From contig WHUZ01000016.1 in assembly GCA_015179045.1 (NCBI GenBank), positions 496,001 to 560,000 of the forward strand: 64,000 nt of DNA, given 5' to 3'. The notes beneath the pieces were generated by a model, which did not search any database, was not told the DNA's origin, and worked only from the letters and a program-made list of their open reading frames with translations. Positions 31,550 through 42,002 of this stretch are shown piece by piece. Within the stretch, counting starts at the first letter, position 1; every line of letters starts with the position of its first letter. The position numbers and the translations under genes were made by a program. The stretch is from Kalaharituber pfeilii. Lineage: Eukaryota > Ascomycota > Pezizomycetes > Pezizales > Pezizaceae.

Positions 31550-31577
31550 GACAACTGAAGCCCCTTTTTGCAACATC

Positions 31578-31624
31578 ATTTTTTTGTATCATTACGTGTG
31601 CCGCCCTCTGGGCTATGGCGAGAT
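31578..31624 (-). mobile_element. LINE-A solo tail
   Basis: Short poly(T) and hairpin (GCCC-AGA-GGGC). The flanks TTTGCAACATC and TTTGCAAAAACATC are an imperfect target duplication. Confidence 0.75.
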
Positions 31625-31914
31625 TTGCAAAAACATCTCAATTCAGCAATGTTCTAAGAGGGCACCTCATACACACTGCACTGTTGCCAGGTTGAGATAA
31701 TTGAGTACATTGAGCATGTACAAGAGATATACACAATGTGGGCTTATTTGGTCAATTGAGCATATCGAGCACATTGAGCGCGAGCACATTGAGATATACA
31801 CCAGCCAGGCATGTTGGAAGTATTAAGGAGGTAGCATGCGCACCGTAGTAGTTAACTGCTGTGCAAGCTATTGTCTACCGCGCAGGCCATTAGCTACCGG
31901 GCAGGCCATGTAGA

Positions 31915-32450
31915 AATTAGACCATTTTGTGCATGTTGAATACGTCAGAAAATTACCTCCTCTGCCATGTGTGACATAGGCATGCTAAATGCGTTGAAAA
32001 TACCCTCGTCGCCCATATATGCCATTTGGCGCATGTTAAATACGTCGAAAATTGGCTCCTCGCGCATGTAAAAAATAGGTCATTTTGCGCGTGTTAAATA
32101 CGTCGAAAACTGGCTCACCGTGCATGTCTAAAAGAGGCCGTTTTACCCATGTCAAATACGTTGAAAACTGACTCACCGCACATGTGTCGGATTGCCAAGG
32201 CCAGGTAAAATAGCACACGCACAGTAGTTACAATAGAAAATCGACCACGTTGCGCATGGTAAATACGTCGCAAATGGGCTCCTCGCGCATGTGGAAAATA
32301 GATCATTTTGCGCATGTTAAATACGTCGCAAATGGGCTCGTCGCGCATGTAGAAAATAGACCATTTTTCGCATGCCAAATGCGTCGAAAATGCCCTCGTC
32401 GGCACACGTGTGGAATAGGGCATTTTGCGTATGTATGTAAACATCCGACG
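31915..32450. repeat. ~58-bp minisatellite
   Basis: About nine units of GCGCATGTTAAATACGTCG, AAAATGGGCTCNTCGCGCAT and GTAGAAAATAGRCCATTTT. It is not related to the ~57-bp satellite in sequence. Confidence 0.9.
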
Positions 32451-32564
32451 CGGTATGTCAGTTACCTCATTGTTAACGTTATCTGTCACTTGACAGGCAT
32501 CCAGACATGCAAGGTTAAACATTGATCTGAAACGCCTTAATGCAGATCTCATGCTAAATAATAA

Positions 32565-33215
32565 GAGCAAACCTTTTTTTTCCCCTGTTTTCATGACGCC
32601 ACTGAGATTTTTCCCCTGTTCAAGTTTCGGATGATCAACTAATACTATATTATTTAGTCTATTCATAATATTACATAGCATTGTACGCCAATGCAATAAA
32701 TCCTTAATTCTACTCATTTATAATGAAATATGCAACCATTGAATCTTCAATATAGTTGCATATTCAATATATAATTTCTAGTCACATATTTTTTTCAAGT
32801 TCGCAATAAAATATGCTATCAGAATATTATATTGAACTTTAATAATGCAATAAGAACTTTATTTAATCCATTTTAATATTGTAGTTCTATGTAATATTCT
32901 CGTATTATGAACTTGAGATAAAATATGCAACTAGAATGTAAAATATATAACCAGAATATATATAAAATATGCAACTGGATATATATAATATATGCGACAA
33001 GATACAGTATAATTGTATTATAGTTTAATATGCGACTACATTGAAGTTCAGAGGTCGCATATTTCACTAGAATCAATGCCTTATTGCATTGAAATGTCAT
33101 GATATGTAATATTATGAATAGACTAAATAAAATAGTATTAGTTGATCATCCGAAACTTGAACAGGGGAAAAATCTCAGTGGCGTCATGAAAACAGGGGAA
33201 AAAAAAGGTTTTCTG
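32565..33215. mobile_element. Mutator-like non-autonomous element with long inverted repeats
   Basis: Inverted repeats of about 115 bp run 32568-32690 and 33100-33212. They carry CCTTTTTTTTCCCCTGTTTT, then GACGCCACTGAGATTTTTCC and TTCAAGTTTCGGATGATCAA. They enclose an AT-rich centre without coding sequence. The element is flanked by a perfect 10-bp duplication TAAATAATAA (32555-32564, 33216-33225). Long TIRs and a 9-11 bp duplication are the Mutator (MULE) pattern. The outermost bases (GAGCAAACC, GGTTTTCTG) pair imperfectly. Confidence 0.82.
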
Positions 33216-33942
33216 TAAATAATAATCATAACTCCGGCGCCTATGCAAAAGACTTAATGCAGATCCCATGTTAATAATACAATCATGACTCCGGCGCCTA
33301 TACAAAGGAGAATAAATAAAATAGAAGAGGTTATTGTGCAATACCCTTTGTGAAACAGGACTGCCAATTATAGTCAGTAACCAAGATTGCTAATCTTAGC
33401 AGTTACTTACACCATGCTGGGCGACCCATTACTACCAGCCTACTTGTTGGTGTTAGCTAGACATCCTAGTAGTAGTACTGAGGTAGTAATACCTCTTGAT
33501 GACACTTCAGTGAGACGTTTGTATGGCATGACAGGTTACTCCTGTAATAGTACTCCCCTTCTTAGAGCACACGTCCCGAGTGCCTGTTAGCTATTGCTTT
33601 TTGAAAGCGTAAGTGTTCACAGTTTAACGTCCATGGGAACTCTTACCTTGACTCTGGTAGAATGACTGCCGTGATCCTAGTCAAAGCGATATTCCCTAGT
33701 GATGTCCTGACTATTGTGCGCTTGCATCATATTAGTCTTGGTAAGGATGGCCTCGTAGGCTAAAGAAGGTTTTGGGTAAGGATACTTGCCTTCCCATTAA
33801 AGATGTACCTGTCACCAGAGGATTGGCTCGGTAAATGTTTTGACTCCTTGAATACTATCTTCGTAGTAACTTGGCAGTACCCAAAGTAAGTGTTAGCTCC
33901 TCACGTACTTATTGTTCGTGGGGCTAAGTCCATTATATGATA
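33216..33942. other. Spacer without supported gene
   Basis: A direct repeat (CATGACTCCGGCGCCTAT / CATAACTCCGGCGCCTAT, with AATGCAGATCYCATGYTAA) lies just right of the Mutator-like element and partly also left of it. The remainder has only short frames. Confidence 0.4.
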
Positions 33943-35760
33943 TGGTTGTGGACATCTGTATGCGGAGGAGGGCGAACATTTGCTTCGATGATGACTAAGC
34001 ACTTTAAGCACTAGTTATGTAGTCGTTACATGCACTGATGCCCCGCGATTTTCTTCCACTGCCAACCCCCGCCCTACAGCACCAATCCACTGTCCACCGC
34101 TGGTTGTCCCCTATACTTGCATACTTGATACCTGTTGCATCGGTCGCCTGTTCAGTCACCCTGTCGCTTGAATCAAAGAATTAAAGGACTAGGATTGGTA
34201 AATACGTTCCTATGCTTGAGTTAATTAATTAGTCTATAGCTCACTTAATGTTAATACAGATTCACAAAATGGGACGGAAAAGCAAGCGGGCGCTGCATCT
34301 GGAGAGAGTTCGACAGGCAAAACGAGCACGGCTAGCTGAAGCACAGCTGGAAGCGGAACTAATAGCACATTTGGATAATGAAAGTGAGGAGGATGTATGG
34401 AGACCAGGAGAGCCGGAGGTGCCAACAGCAGTTCATTGGGAAGAGTTTGACTCTAGTTCAGAAGAAGATTGTGGATTCACTGAGGATGAGTCAGAGAATG
34501 ATGAGTTCAATCAAGATGTATTTGAACTCTTGATATCATCTAGAGGAGAATCATCCAGAAATATCCAGTACCAGCGGGGTCCTAAATATAGCGAAAGGCA
34601 GCAATGAAGAAAACGACAAACAGCAGCAGAATTGGCAGCAGCAGCTAATGGATCTCGTAGTATTACATACTACTTCAGTAAGGCACAGTCCGAGTCTATT
34701 ACACCTGAGGCTTTTACTACTAGGGAAGCAGAGACTGGATTAGATTCAGATACACAAGCTATCAAGGATCTTGAGAAGAAACTGCAGTCAAAGAAGATAA
34801 AGCTTGAAGGGCAGAATTTAATGCGGCATAGGGCAGTGCTTTCCCTTCTTTATACATGTCGGTTATGAAAGCCTGGTGAGACACGAGAAGAGATGGCTTT
34901 TGCTGTTGCACGGTGCTATAATAGAGGAAATTATTTTGCAAGAAAGGTTATAACATGGGAACTGCAATGGAAAAAGGTAAAGCATATATAAGGATCTGAA
35001 TTTCTTATACTAATATATATAGGATCGAACTATATCAGAAGGGCACCGGGGCTGCTTTAGTAAAGTCAAGTCATGGTTTAATGATGAGGGGGTTCAATTA
35101 GCAGTACGAGAATGGCTAAGTGGTACTGGTGAAAGTAAGTAGTATAGAATACATCAATGCGCAGTTAGAAAAATAAATGATTAATGTTAAAATAGAGATT
35201 ACAGCTTATGGGCTAGCAAAAGCAGTTGGTGAATACTTAAATTCACAGCGTGCGGTTTCTGTTATAGCGGCTACATTACAAAACCACGACAGCAATACAG
35301 AGGAAAATACTTCAATAGCTCCCCGTACACTTCGTATAAGAGCTAGAACTGCACGACGATGGCTAAAAAGAATGGGATTTCAATATAATACTGTCACAAA
35401 GTCAGTTTATATCGATGGACATGAGCGAGAAGATGTGATTGCATATCGAAATTCCGTTTTTTTACTCCAATGGAAGAAAGCTCAACACCGCTTTGTGATT
35501 TTTAAAGAGGATGGATCATTTGAAATGCCACCAGCTAATGTTCTCAATGGAGAAAAACCATTAGTTTTAATTACGCATGATGAGTCTACATTCAATGCTA
35601 ATGATGGCAAGCGTAGGATCTGGATGAAAGATGGAAAACAACCATTACGACCTAAGGGAAAGGGTAAAGGCATAATGGTCTCTAGATAATGGTCTCTAGT
35701 TTTCTTACTCCGGGTGGAATTCTATGTATTCCTAATCATATTTCAGATGATGAGCTACTG
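33943..35760 (+). mobile_element. Tc1/mariner-superfamily element, 5' part
   Basis: The left end TGGTTGTGGACATCTGTA follows a TA. Leader and transposase frames follow to about 35760, where a tandem repeat takes over. The right terminus is not found. A reverse, more deleted copy is at 12765-13620. Confidence 0.65.
34248..35760 (+). pseudogene. IS630/Tc1/mariner-type transposase (fungal DDE), N-terminal half with first Asp
   Basis: Exon-like segments: 34267-34607 (start KMGRKSKRALHLERVRQAKR, acidic); 34632-34980 (TREEMAFAVARCYNRGN); a short AT-rich intron about 34977-35024; 35025-35134 (GHRGCFSKVKSWFNDEGVQL); a second intron; 35190-35690 (TARRWLKRMGFQYNTVTKSV, then VLITHDESTFNANDGKRRIW). The HDEST block is the first catalytic Asp site. 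At 35677-35704 a 14-bp micro-duplication (ATGGTCTCTAGATA) causes a stop. In the shifted frame SFLTPGGILCIPNHISDDEL continues the protein. The second Asp and the Glu region are missing here. The C-terminal half of a related protein is at 39.7 kb. Confidence 0.8.
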
Positions 35761-36388
35761 TTCTGTCAAATGGACAGCGAGTTGAGGGTGTCCAAGAGAA
35801 ATTAAAATAAATAATAATAATTGCTTAGAGTATTATATGCGCATTTCTCCCTCGCATGGAAGTGCCGGGACGTATAGTCCCCCCACCGTCCACGTATGCA
35901 CACTCCCCCAATTCAGCACGAAAGATAGATCGTAATAGAGCAGGTAGGGAAGAAAAAGAAAGGATTCCAAAAGCCAAGCCTCCAAAGTGATTATACAGAA
36001 ATCGTGTCAATTATTAAAGTGAAGGGTAAGAAAGACAGGAATACATAACTCAAGTAGTATGCGCCCCATGATCCTGTCTTTCTATTAAAGCTTGAAACTG
36101 TTCTGTCAAATGGACAGCGAGTTGAGGATGTCCAAGAGAAATTAAAATAAATAGTAATGATTGCTTAGAGTATTATATGCGCATTTCTCCCTCGCATGGA
36201 AGTGCCGGGACGTATAGTCCCCCCACGTATGCACACTCCCCCAATTCAGCACGAAAGATAGATCGCAATAGAGCAGGTAGGGAAGAAAAAGAAAGGATTC
36301 CAAAAGCCAAGCCTCCAAAGTGATTATACAGAAATCGTGTCAATTATTAAAGTGAGGGGTAAGAAAGACAGGAATACATAACTCAAGC
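35759..36388. repeat. ~295-bp direct duplication
   Basis: Units 35759-36053 and 36098-36388 both start CTGTTCTGTCAAATGGACAG and end GGAATACATAACTCAAG, separated by 44 bp. They differ by a small deletion (CCGTCCA) and a few substitutions. The origin is not clear; the first unit starts inside the decayed transposase. Confidence 0.9.
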
Positions 36389-36735
36389 TGGATCGGAACG
36401 AGTTCCGCAGCAAGTGTTGTGAATGATGACTATTTCCGCCGTCCACCGGTTGTGAAAAAAAGAACCAAAAGCAAAAAAACACTCACAGACCCTGGAAGGA
36501 AACTAATAAATGTGCAGATAAAACAGTGGAGTGATCAAGGGAGTGAAGAACAAGACGCCCCTTCCAAATAAACGAAAATTTAAAAAAAGCAAATAAACAA
36601 GCAGTTTGCTCTCAACGCAAGAAACAGCGAAAAGAGAAATAATGTCAGACTCTGATCTGAGTCAGTGCTCAAAGTATAAATATGCAGTATCAATTTTCGT
36701 GAGAGAGAAGAAATTCGAAAGTTCATAGAAAGAGC
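36389..36735 (+). other. Short unidentified coding-like segment
   Basis: A frame at about 36405-36570 reads VNDDYFRRPPVVKKRTKSKK, then TLTDPGRKLINVQIKQWSDQ, and stops. It is basic and could be the end of a gene, but there is no start and no family I know. 36575-36735 shows nothing. Confidence 0.3.
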
Positions 36736-36739
36736 AAGG

Positions 36740-37580
36740 CACCATCTACACTCCGCGTTCTCCGCCTTCCCTACCTGGCTCATCGCTAGGAGTTCTGCGT
36801 CGTTTGTTGCCGGCGCGTGGTATCCTAGGTACTTTGAGCCCCCCCCCGCCCCACTACCCACGCCGCCCCGCCCTCCTGCTGCCATCTGTGTACACCCTGC
36901 GTGCCCTGCAGGCCACCTCCGTTTACCTGTTGGGGCACTTGGAGTGCAGTGACGGTTGTATCTGATTGTCCACTCCAGAGTCAACCAATGCTTGCCATTG
37001 CTTATTCGTAAGCTTAGGTGGCTCCCGGCCCTCCTGTTCCATTGCTTCTGCTTGTTTTCCATGAATTTCAATACATTTAGCTTCCACTGCAACTGGTTGC
37101 CGGCTACTGCCGAGGCCTTCCGTCCAAGATTCCCCTCCTCGCCTTCTTTCTTCTTCGCCTCTGCTTGCCCTGCTTGCCCTCCAGGCCACCTCCGTTTACC
37201 TAGTCGGGGCACTTGGAGTGCAGTGACGGTTGTATCTGATTGTCCACTCCAGAGTCAACCAATGCTTGCCATTGCTTATTCGTAAGCTTAGGTGGCTTCC
37301 GGCCCTCCTGTTCCATTGCTTCTGCTTGTTTTCCATGAATTTCAATACATTTAGCTTCCACCGCAACAAGCCCGGCATATATTGCTTTAACTTCCGACAG
37401 TAACTGAACTCCTGAGATTGCGCGGGTCTTTGGTTGGCGAACCATCTGTAGCCTTGGATCATCCTCTGGTATGGACCTGTCTTCTGGAGTTTCCATTCGG
37501 GGTTCGCTGAAATGGGGGAGGGATGTGGTTGATAGTGTTATCTCGACTTGTGCTGAAATTTCAGTTGCACTCTGGTTCAC
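36740..37580 (-). pseudogene. Host-gene fragment (GVQLLSEVKAIYAGLV...), tandemly duplicated with a LINE scrap
   Basis: The frame 37580-37200 contains ISGVQLLSEVKAIYAGLVAV, then KCIEIHGKQAEAMEQEGRKP and PKLTNKQWQAL. This resembles a conserved region in ascomycete proteins that I associate from memory with Est1-like DNA/RNA-binding proteins; treat this as tentative. It breaks after VDSGVDNQIQ. The stretch from VEAKCIEIHG onward occurs a second time at 37090-36910, after a basic linker. Beyond that, at 36930-36740, comes a LINE-A RNase H scrap (YHAPATNDAELLAMS joined directly to AECRWC). So a gene piece was duplicated with LINE DNA at the junction. Not functional. Confidence 0.55.
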
Positions 37581-37891
37581 CTGTGATTAAGACCTTCGTC
37601 TTTGTGTACCTCAATATTGCCTGCGCTTATAAAAGACAAGCTCCCGCAAGGCTGTGGAAGCAAGCGAACTTTGGGGTGCCTTTCAGGGGGTTTCTGCATG
37701 GTGATTGCTTATGGGTGGGTCCGTGATTTCATGGTTTCACTAATTTATGAAAACATACTATTGGAGCATTCCCATATGTATTCCGTCTTGTCGATCACAT
37801 TCAACAACTTATGCTGTACCACATTAGCAACTAATTTAATACTTGTCTCAACAGAAGAGATAGTGATACTGTTGAGTCCATTGAGCGGGAA

Positions 37892-37934
37892 AAGGGCGGC
37901 ATGCGATAAATGAAATAAAAAAAAAAAAAAAAAA
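37892..37934 (+). mobile_element. 43-bp LINE-A tail insertion with 12-bp target duplication
   Basis: The insert starts inside the hairpin loop (AAGGGCGGCATGCGATAAAT) and ends in poly(A). It lies between ATTGAGCGGGAA at 37880-37891 and 37935-37946. It is the shortest retroposed unit in the window, with fewer than 25 non-A nucleotides. Confidence 0.92.
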
Positions 37935-38226
37935 ATTGAGCGGGAAGCTGCAAGTGAATGCATAGCAGCAACCAATCACTGATACAGGACGTGCGACGTT
38001 CCAACATTCATGTGAAGTGCTCGGCTTTAACCGAGCAAAGATCTTTAATATATTGCATCAATTGAGCATATTGGCATTTCCTAAATCATGTCAGCTGTCC
38101 GAATACCTTTGACATAAAAATTGGACTATCATGCTGGTCTCATGGAAATCCCAGGTAATCATACGAAAATATGCTTACTTTTTTCCAGCTAGTATGATAT
38201 GTAGTTAGAAGTATCCCTTGGGTGGT

Positions 38227-38319
38227 AGCCTGCCTCCGGGCTTTGAGGGTTTAGACCCAGGGGCCCTGCCATGGCGAACAGCTACAAGCGGGGTCACGTG
38301 AGATAAAAAAAAAAAAAAA
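38227..38319 (+). mobile_element. LINE-B solo tail with 13-bp target duplication
   Basis: The 93-bp insert starts at the first LINE-B hairpin (AGCCTGCCTCCGGGCTT), includes GGGT-TTAG-ACCC and GGGGTCACGTGAG, and ends in poly(A). It is flanked by TCCCTTGGGTGGT at 38214-38226 and 38320-38332. Confidence 0.93.
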
Positions 38320-38476
38320 TCCCTTGGGTGGTCGAGACATGCATGAATTCTGTGCCGGAAACTAACCGTTTTTATCCTTGTCTCCGATGAAACCTATCAA
38401 GTTGCAACCTCACAGCTCACACAGCCAGTTCAAGTCCACAGTTTAGCAATTACAAATACGTACAGAAGATGAATTA

Positions 38477-38803
38477 CTAGACGGAAAAATAAGTATTTGG
38501 ACAGGAGATAAATGCATATTTATGCGCCATGCAGTATTCGGCAGAAACTAGCATATTTTCGTATGCTTGGCTGGTGATAGCCATAAGACCGTCCCAATTT
38601 CGTGATAGGGTGTCCAAATTCATTATGTAAGAAAGTATTTGGACAGCTGACGTGATGAAATTTGGACAGCTGACATAATGAATTTGGACTTTTACACCCT
38701 ATTCTTTACTGCCAAGCATACGAAAATATGCTAGTTTCCGCCAAATACCGCATAGCGCATAATATGCATTATCCCCTGTCCAAATACTTATTTTTCTGTC
38801 TAG
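38477..38803. mobile_element. Foldback MITE, Tc1/mariner type (TA duplication)
   Basis: Nearly the whole 327 bp folds back. The left CTAGACGGAAAAATAAGTAT to TTTTCGTATGCTTGGC pairs with the right GCCAAGCATACGAAAA to ATACTTATTTTTCTGTCTAG over about 95 bp. TA occurs on both sides (38475-38476, 38804-38805). The centre has a direct repeat of AATTTGGACAGCTGAC. Non-coding. Confidence 0.85.
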
Positions 38804-39204
38804 TACATCAACGTTGTATTTTGATATCGCCTAGGCCATCCCTTGGCGCTGCGCCCACGCATTTCCGTTATTGCTGATGATGCGTTCCGTATGAACTAAA
38901 CACCTGGTCCGAGGCTAGGGCAACACTGGGCAACACAATATGATTAAGATGAGCAAGTAGATTACTATAATAGGATCCTAACCTTTTTCTTCTGTGACAA
39001 TACAGTAGCGGTGGTCATCAATTATCTACAGTAAAGTAAATGGAACATTTGTACATTTCATATCCCTGTACGTCTAGCTATTTGTGGCCGGCAATTGATG
39101 GCCGGTCCAAAATGCAAAAAGCGAAGGCTTGTACTCTGTAATTGTAGTCTCATTCACCCCTACCCCGCATAGCAACACAACTACAGATTCGTATAAGCCA
39201 AAAA

Positions 39205-39495
39205 GTGTCAATACAGAAGAAAATAAATGCTGAAATCGATGTTTTGATGACAGCAATGCATTATGATTTAGATTCGGAGTTTGACTCAGATTACAGTTCA
39301 GAGGAAGAAGAGGAGGACTTTGAAGAGCTTCAGGAGCTAATAGATAGGAGTGATAATATTGCAGCTAATCGATATTTCAACCGTGGCAAAAACTCTGCTG
39401 GAAGGCAAGAGCCAAATATTCTATCAAATTTGATTAATGAATATCCAGATCCAGCATTTCTTGCTATTTTTCGGATGCAAAGAGCCTCCTTTTAG
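39205..39495 (+). pseudogene. Transposon protein N-terminus (acidic; ...FLAIFRMQRASF)
   Basis: The 96-codon frame has an acidic run (SSEEEEEDFEELQELIDRS) and ends NEYPDPAFLAIFRMQRASF. That end recalls the F-R-M-x-R-x-x-F box found before the catalytic domain in PIF/Harbinger-like transposases. The TA duplication of the host element would instead fit Tc1/mariner, so the class is open. Truncated by an in-frame stop 40 bp before the inserted mariner element. Confidence 0.5.
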
Positions 39496-39537
39496 TGCGG
39501 TGCGGTGTGGGGTTGCGTTGAGTGGGGGCGGTTCGTA

Positions 39538-40301
39538 TGGTGCCGGAAGTTAAGAGCGGACATATTGTAACATTGCCAGCCCGCATTAGTAAGCAGCGCC
39601 ATATGTGTCAATTTGCTGGTAAGAATTGTGAGCAATCGCACTTTTCAGGTCGCTTACACGGTCGCAATCTACTGTGCACGGCGTTTACTAGCAAATGAGC
39701 GAGATTTCAGAGAGCAAAAGGGTAAGTTACAAGAAATGATTGAGGCACAGGGACATATTGTTTTATTTTATCCTCGATTTCATTGTGAAATGAATTTTAT
39801 AGAGCTATTTTGGGGTGCAGCAAAAAAATAAACTCGTGAGAACTGTGAATATTCTTTAGCAGGTTTACGAGAAACGATACCCAAGGCTCTTTTTTCTATT
39901 TCAGATATCTCTATTTGGCGTTATTATAATAAGTGCCTCCGTATTATACAGGCATATAAAGATGGCCATCAATATGGTACAGAGGCCTTTGAAAATCATG
40001 TATATTAGAGCCACAGGCGGGTGCGAGAGGGGGAGCCCTTTGATGACTAATCCATTTTTGTATGAGGCTTGGCATGTAACTTCTGGTAGATTTCCTAACA
40101 AAGTAAAAAACTTTGAACCTTATCAGTTTTACAACGAATAAAGATTTCGCCATGAAAAAATCATAGAGTGATAGAGCGTCTCAAATACTATCGATTTTTG
40201 ATATTTCTACCTTAATTCATGTCATGTTGTGGTTGTTGATAGGTTTTGCGTTGGGTTGGTTGTATCGCAATTTTCATGTCCGCTTTTAACTTCCGGCACC
40301 A
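39538..40301 (+). mobile_element. Tc1/mariner-like element, 764 bp, internally deleted
   Basis: 26-bp terminal inverted repeats start TGGTGCCGGAAGTTAAGAGC and match ...CTTTTAACTTCCGGCACCA with one mismatch. TA is duplicated at 39536-39537 and 40302-40303. The interior encodes only the C-terminal part of a DDE transposase. Confidence 0.92.
39680..40008 (+). pseudogene. Fungal IS630/Tc1/mariner transposase, C-terminal part with catalytic Glu
   Basis: The frame reads CARRLLANERDFREQKGKLQ, then HIVLFYPRFHCEMNFIELFW (the final catalytic E in NFIE) and GAAKK, stop. It continues TRENCEYSLAGLRETIPKAL and IIQAYKDGHQYGTEAFENH. One internal stop lies after GAAKK. It complements the N-terminal half at 34.2-35.7 kb: together they show the layout of one fungal transposase family, but they sit in different elements with different termini. 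Confidence 0.85.
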
Positions 40302-40420
40302 TAGCAAATCTAAAGTAAAGTAAATGTTTTTCCAAAAGTAACGGGACTATTTCGTGCTGTAGATTTTTCAGAAATGTAGTGTAATAGTGTACCTTACCTT
40401 ACATTTCAGCGCGGAACATA

Positions 40421-40658
40421 CCGTATTAACTCACTTAAGAGGTAAAACACAAACGCGCGCTTTGGTACAATATTGGTATTTTTTTTTTTTCTTTTTTTTT
40501 TTTTTGAGTCACGTAACTATCAGTCTCCGTGGTGTTGAGGTTAGCATCGCGGTAATTCGGCGTGCTCGTGCGTAATACACGCGCACTGGGCGCTAAGAGG
40601 CTTGCCAAGACCACCATAGCGCGCGTTTGTGTTTTACCTCTTAAGTGAGTTAATACGG
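40421..40658. mobile_element. MITE with perfect 41-bp inverted repeats (TA duplication), carrying a poly(T) insert
   Basis: CCGTATTAACTCACTTAAGA... to ...AAACGCGCGCT at the left is perfectly inverted at the right. TA flanks both ends (40419-40420, 40659-40660). A 28-bp T-run followed by GAGTCACGTAACT at 40478-40518 looks like a further LINE-B tail (compare TCACGTGAC), without clear duplication. Confidence 0.85.
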
Positions 40659-40742
40659 TAGCCAATGGGCATTGTTGCCAAGACGCGAAAAATGTACAAA
40701 TGTTTCATTTACTTTACTGTAGATAATTGATGACCACCGCTA

Positions 40743-41310
40743 GTGTGGTGACGGCGACGGAATGGGTAAAAGGTAAAGCTTGGCATGGAAGGCACGTGGA
40801 GATAAGGGCAGCACGTGAGGCGATATCATACATATAGGCTTCCTGTACTGCAGCACATACAATCAACAGCCTTCTCTTCTCTTCTTTTTCGCTCTCACGC
40901 TTTCGCACTTCACATTTAGTCGTACGTTCGTTCCGCCAGTTCTCACCGCTCCGGTCCATCGCAAAGGCAATAGTTGATACTATCTGGTTATCTTACATTT
41001 CCGACACCCCTCCCCATAGAGCGGCCCCATCGCGACCTTAACCTTTCCTTCCTTTCAACCTCAACCAACCACAGCCTCAACCTCAACGACCAAAGACAAG
41101 GCGAACCACAGCGAGACCTCAGATATCACAGCGGAATAGCAGAAAAAGCGAAAAAGAACAAGCGAAATAGACAAAAACAGCAACAATCATGAAGAGCAAA
41201 AAAAAAAGAGCAAAAAGACCTCGTCGCTACCCCGCTCAATGACGTCAAAGTGACCGGATAAGATGACCCTTCCACAATAACTTACAAAAACACAAGAAAC
41301 TGACAGAAGA
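40743..41310. other. Spacer without supported gene
   Basis: Low-complexity CT-rich then CAACCTCAACC-rich sequence and AAAAGCGAAAAAGAAC-type purine runs. No supported frame. It borders the gag remnant. Confidence 0.35.
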
Positions 41311-42000
41311 TTAACAGAAGTGCGAATTGCAAGGAAATGGTCCAAATCCGCTGATTTCAATTTTCCACCCCCCCTTAAAAAGAAGCGGACCCTCGCGACA
41401 AGGAAAAGAAGCCGATTGTTGAATTAACTCCGGCGATATTGATAATACTTCTCTCACAGTCATCCCAGGAATCGGCGAGTCCAGAATTTTATTACTTAGC
41501 TCAGTAAGGTTTGCTGACTCACGGAGAGTTGTCCAGAGTTTCTCTTGCTTTGGCCGCTTTACTACCTCCTTGTTCGGTCTGGCATCTTGCATTTCTGTAT
41601 CCTTTTCGCTGACTTTGGCACCGGGTGGGCGTTGTAGGACCCTGATCGTCGAACCGCTTCTCTGTCACTTTCTGGCCCTGCCGGCATCGTCATCTAATCG
41701 CCGGCCTCTCTATTCCTCAACATTTGCTTCCTCCGTTGCAACGTATACAACTGGCTCTCCATTGATCATCTCAACTCCTTCCACAGAGTCATCTTCTCAA
41801 TTGTAACACGGCTGGCCTCCCTGACCATTTCGGATTCTCCGATGAACATCCCCTTGCACTAGAGCCTTCTTCAACTCTTCACAAGAATCTCTCCCATGCA
41901 TGCCCCCATCCCAATAGCACCCTCGGATATTACCTCTATTTGCGGTGGGCGGATAATCGCGATTGCCATGTTGTGTGGGCGAATAATACGGCTTAGCAGT
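41311..42000 (-). pseudogene. Ty3/gypsy gag remnant
   Basis: Minus frames read IRGCYWDGGMHGRDSCEELK, then KALVQGDVHRRIRNGQ, a zinc-knuckle-like C...H...C block as in fungal gypsy gag. Farther on comes LRESANLTELSNKILDSPIP, then GMTVREVLSISPELIQQ, the segment that precedes the protease in such gag proteins. Stops and shifts interrupt the frames. No RT follows. LINE-B copy 42006-43193 abuts the 5' side. Confidence 0.65.
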
Positions 42001-42002
42001 GG

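Larger units (their letters stand above)
39008..40740. mobile_element. TIR DNA transposon (TA duplication) hosting two further transposons
   Basis: Termini GCGGTGGTCATCAATTATCT...AACATTTGTACATTT and the reverse complement at 40690-40740 form ~50-bp inverted repeats. TA flanks both sides (39006-39007, 40741-40742). Inside are an N-terminal protein frame (39205-39495), a 764-bp mariner-like element (39538-40301) and a 238-bp MITE (40421-40658). Without these guests the host is about 0.73 kb, so it too is internally deleted. The subterminal block AGTAAAGTAAATG repeats near 40312. Confidence 0.8.
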
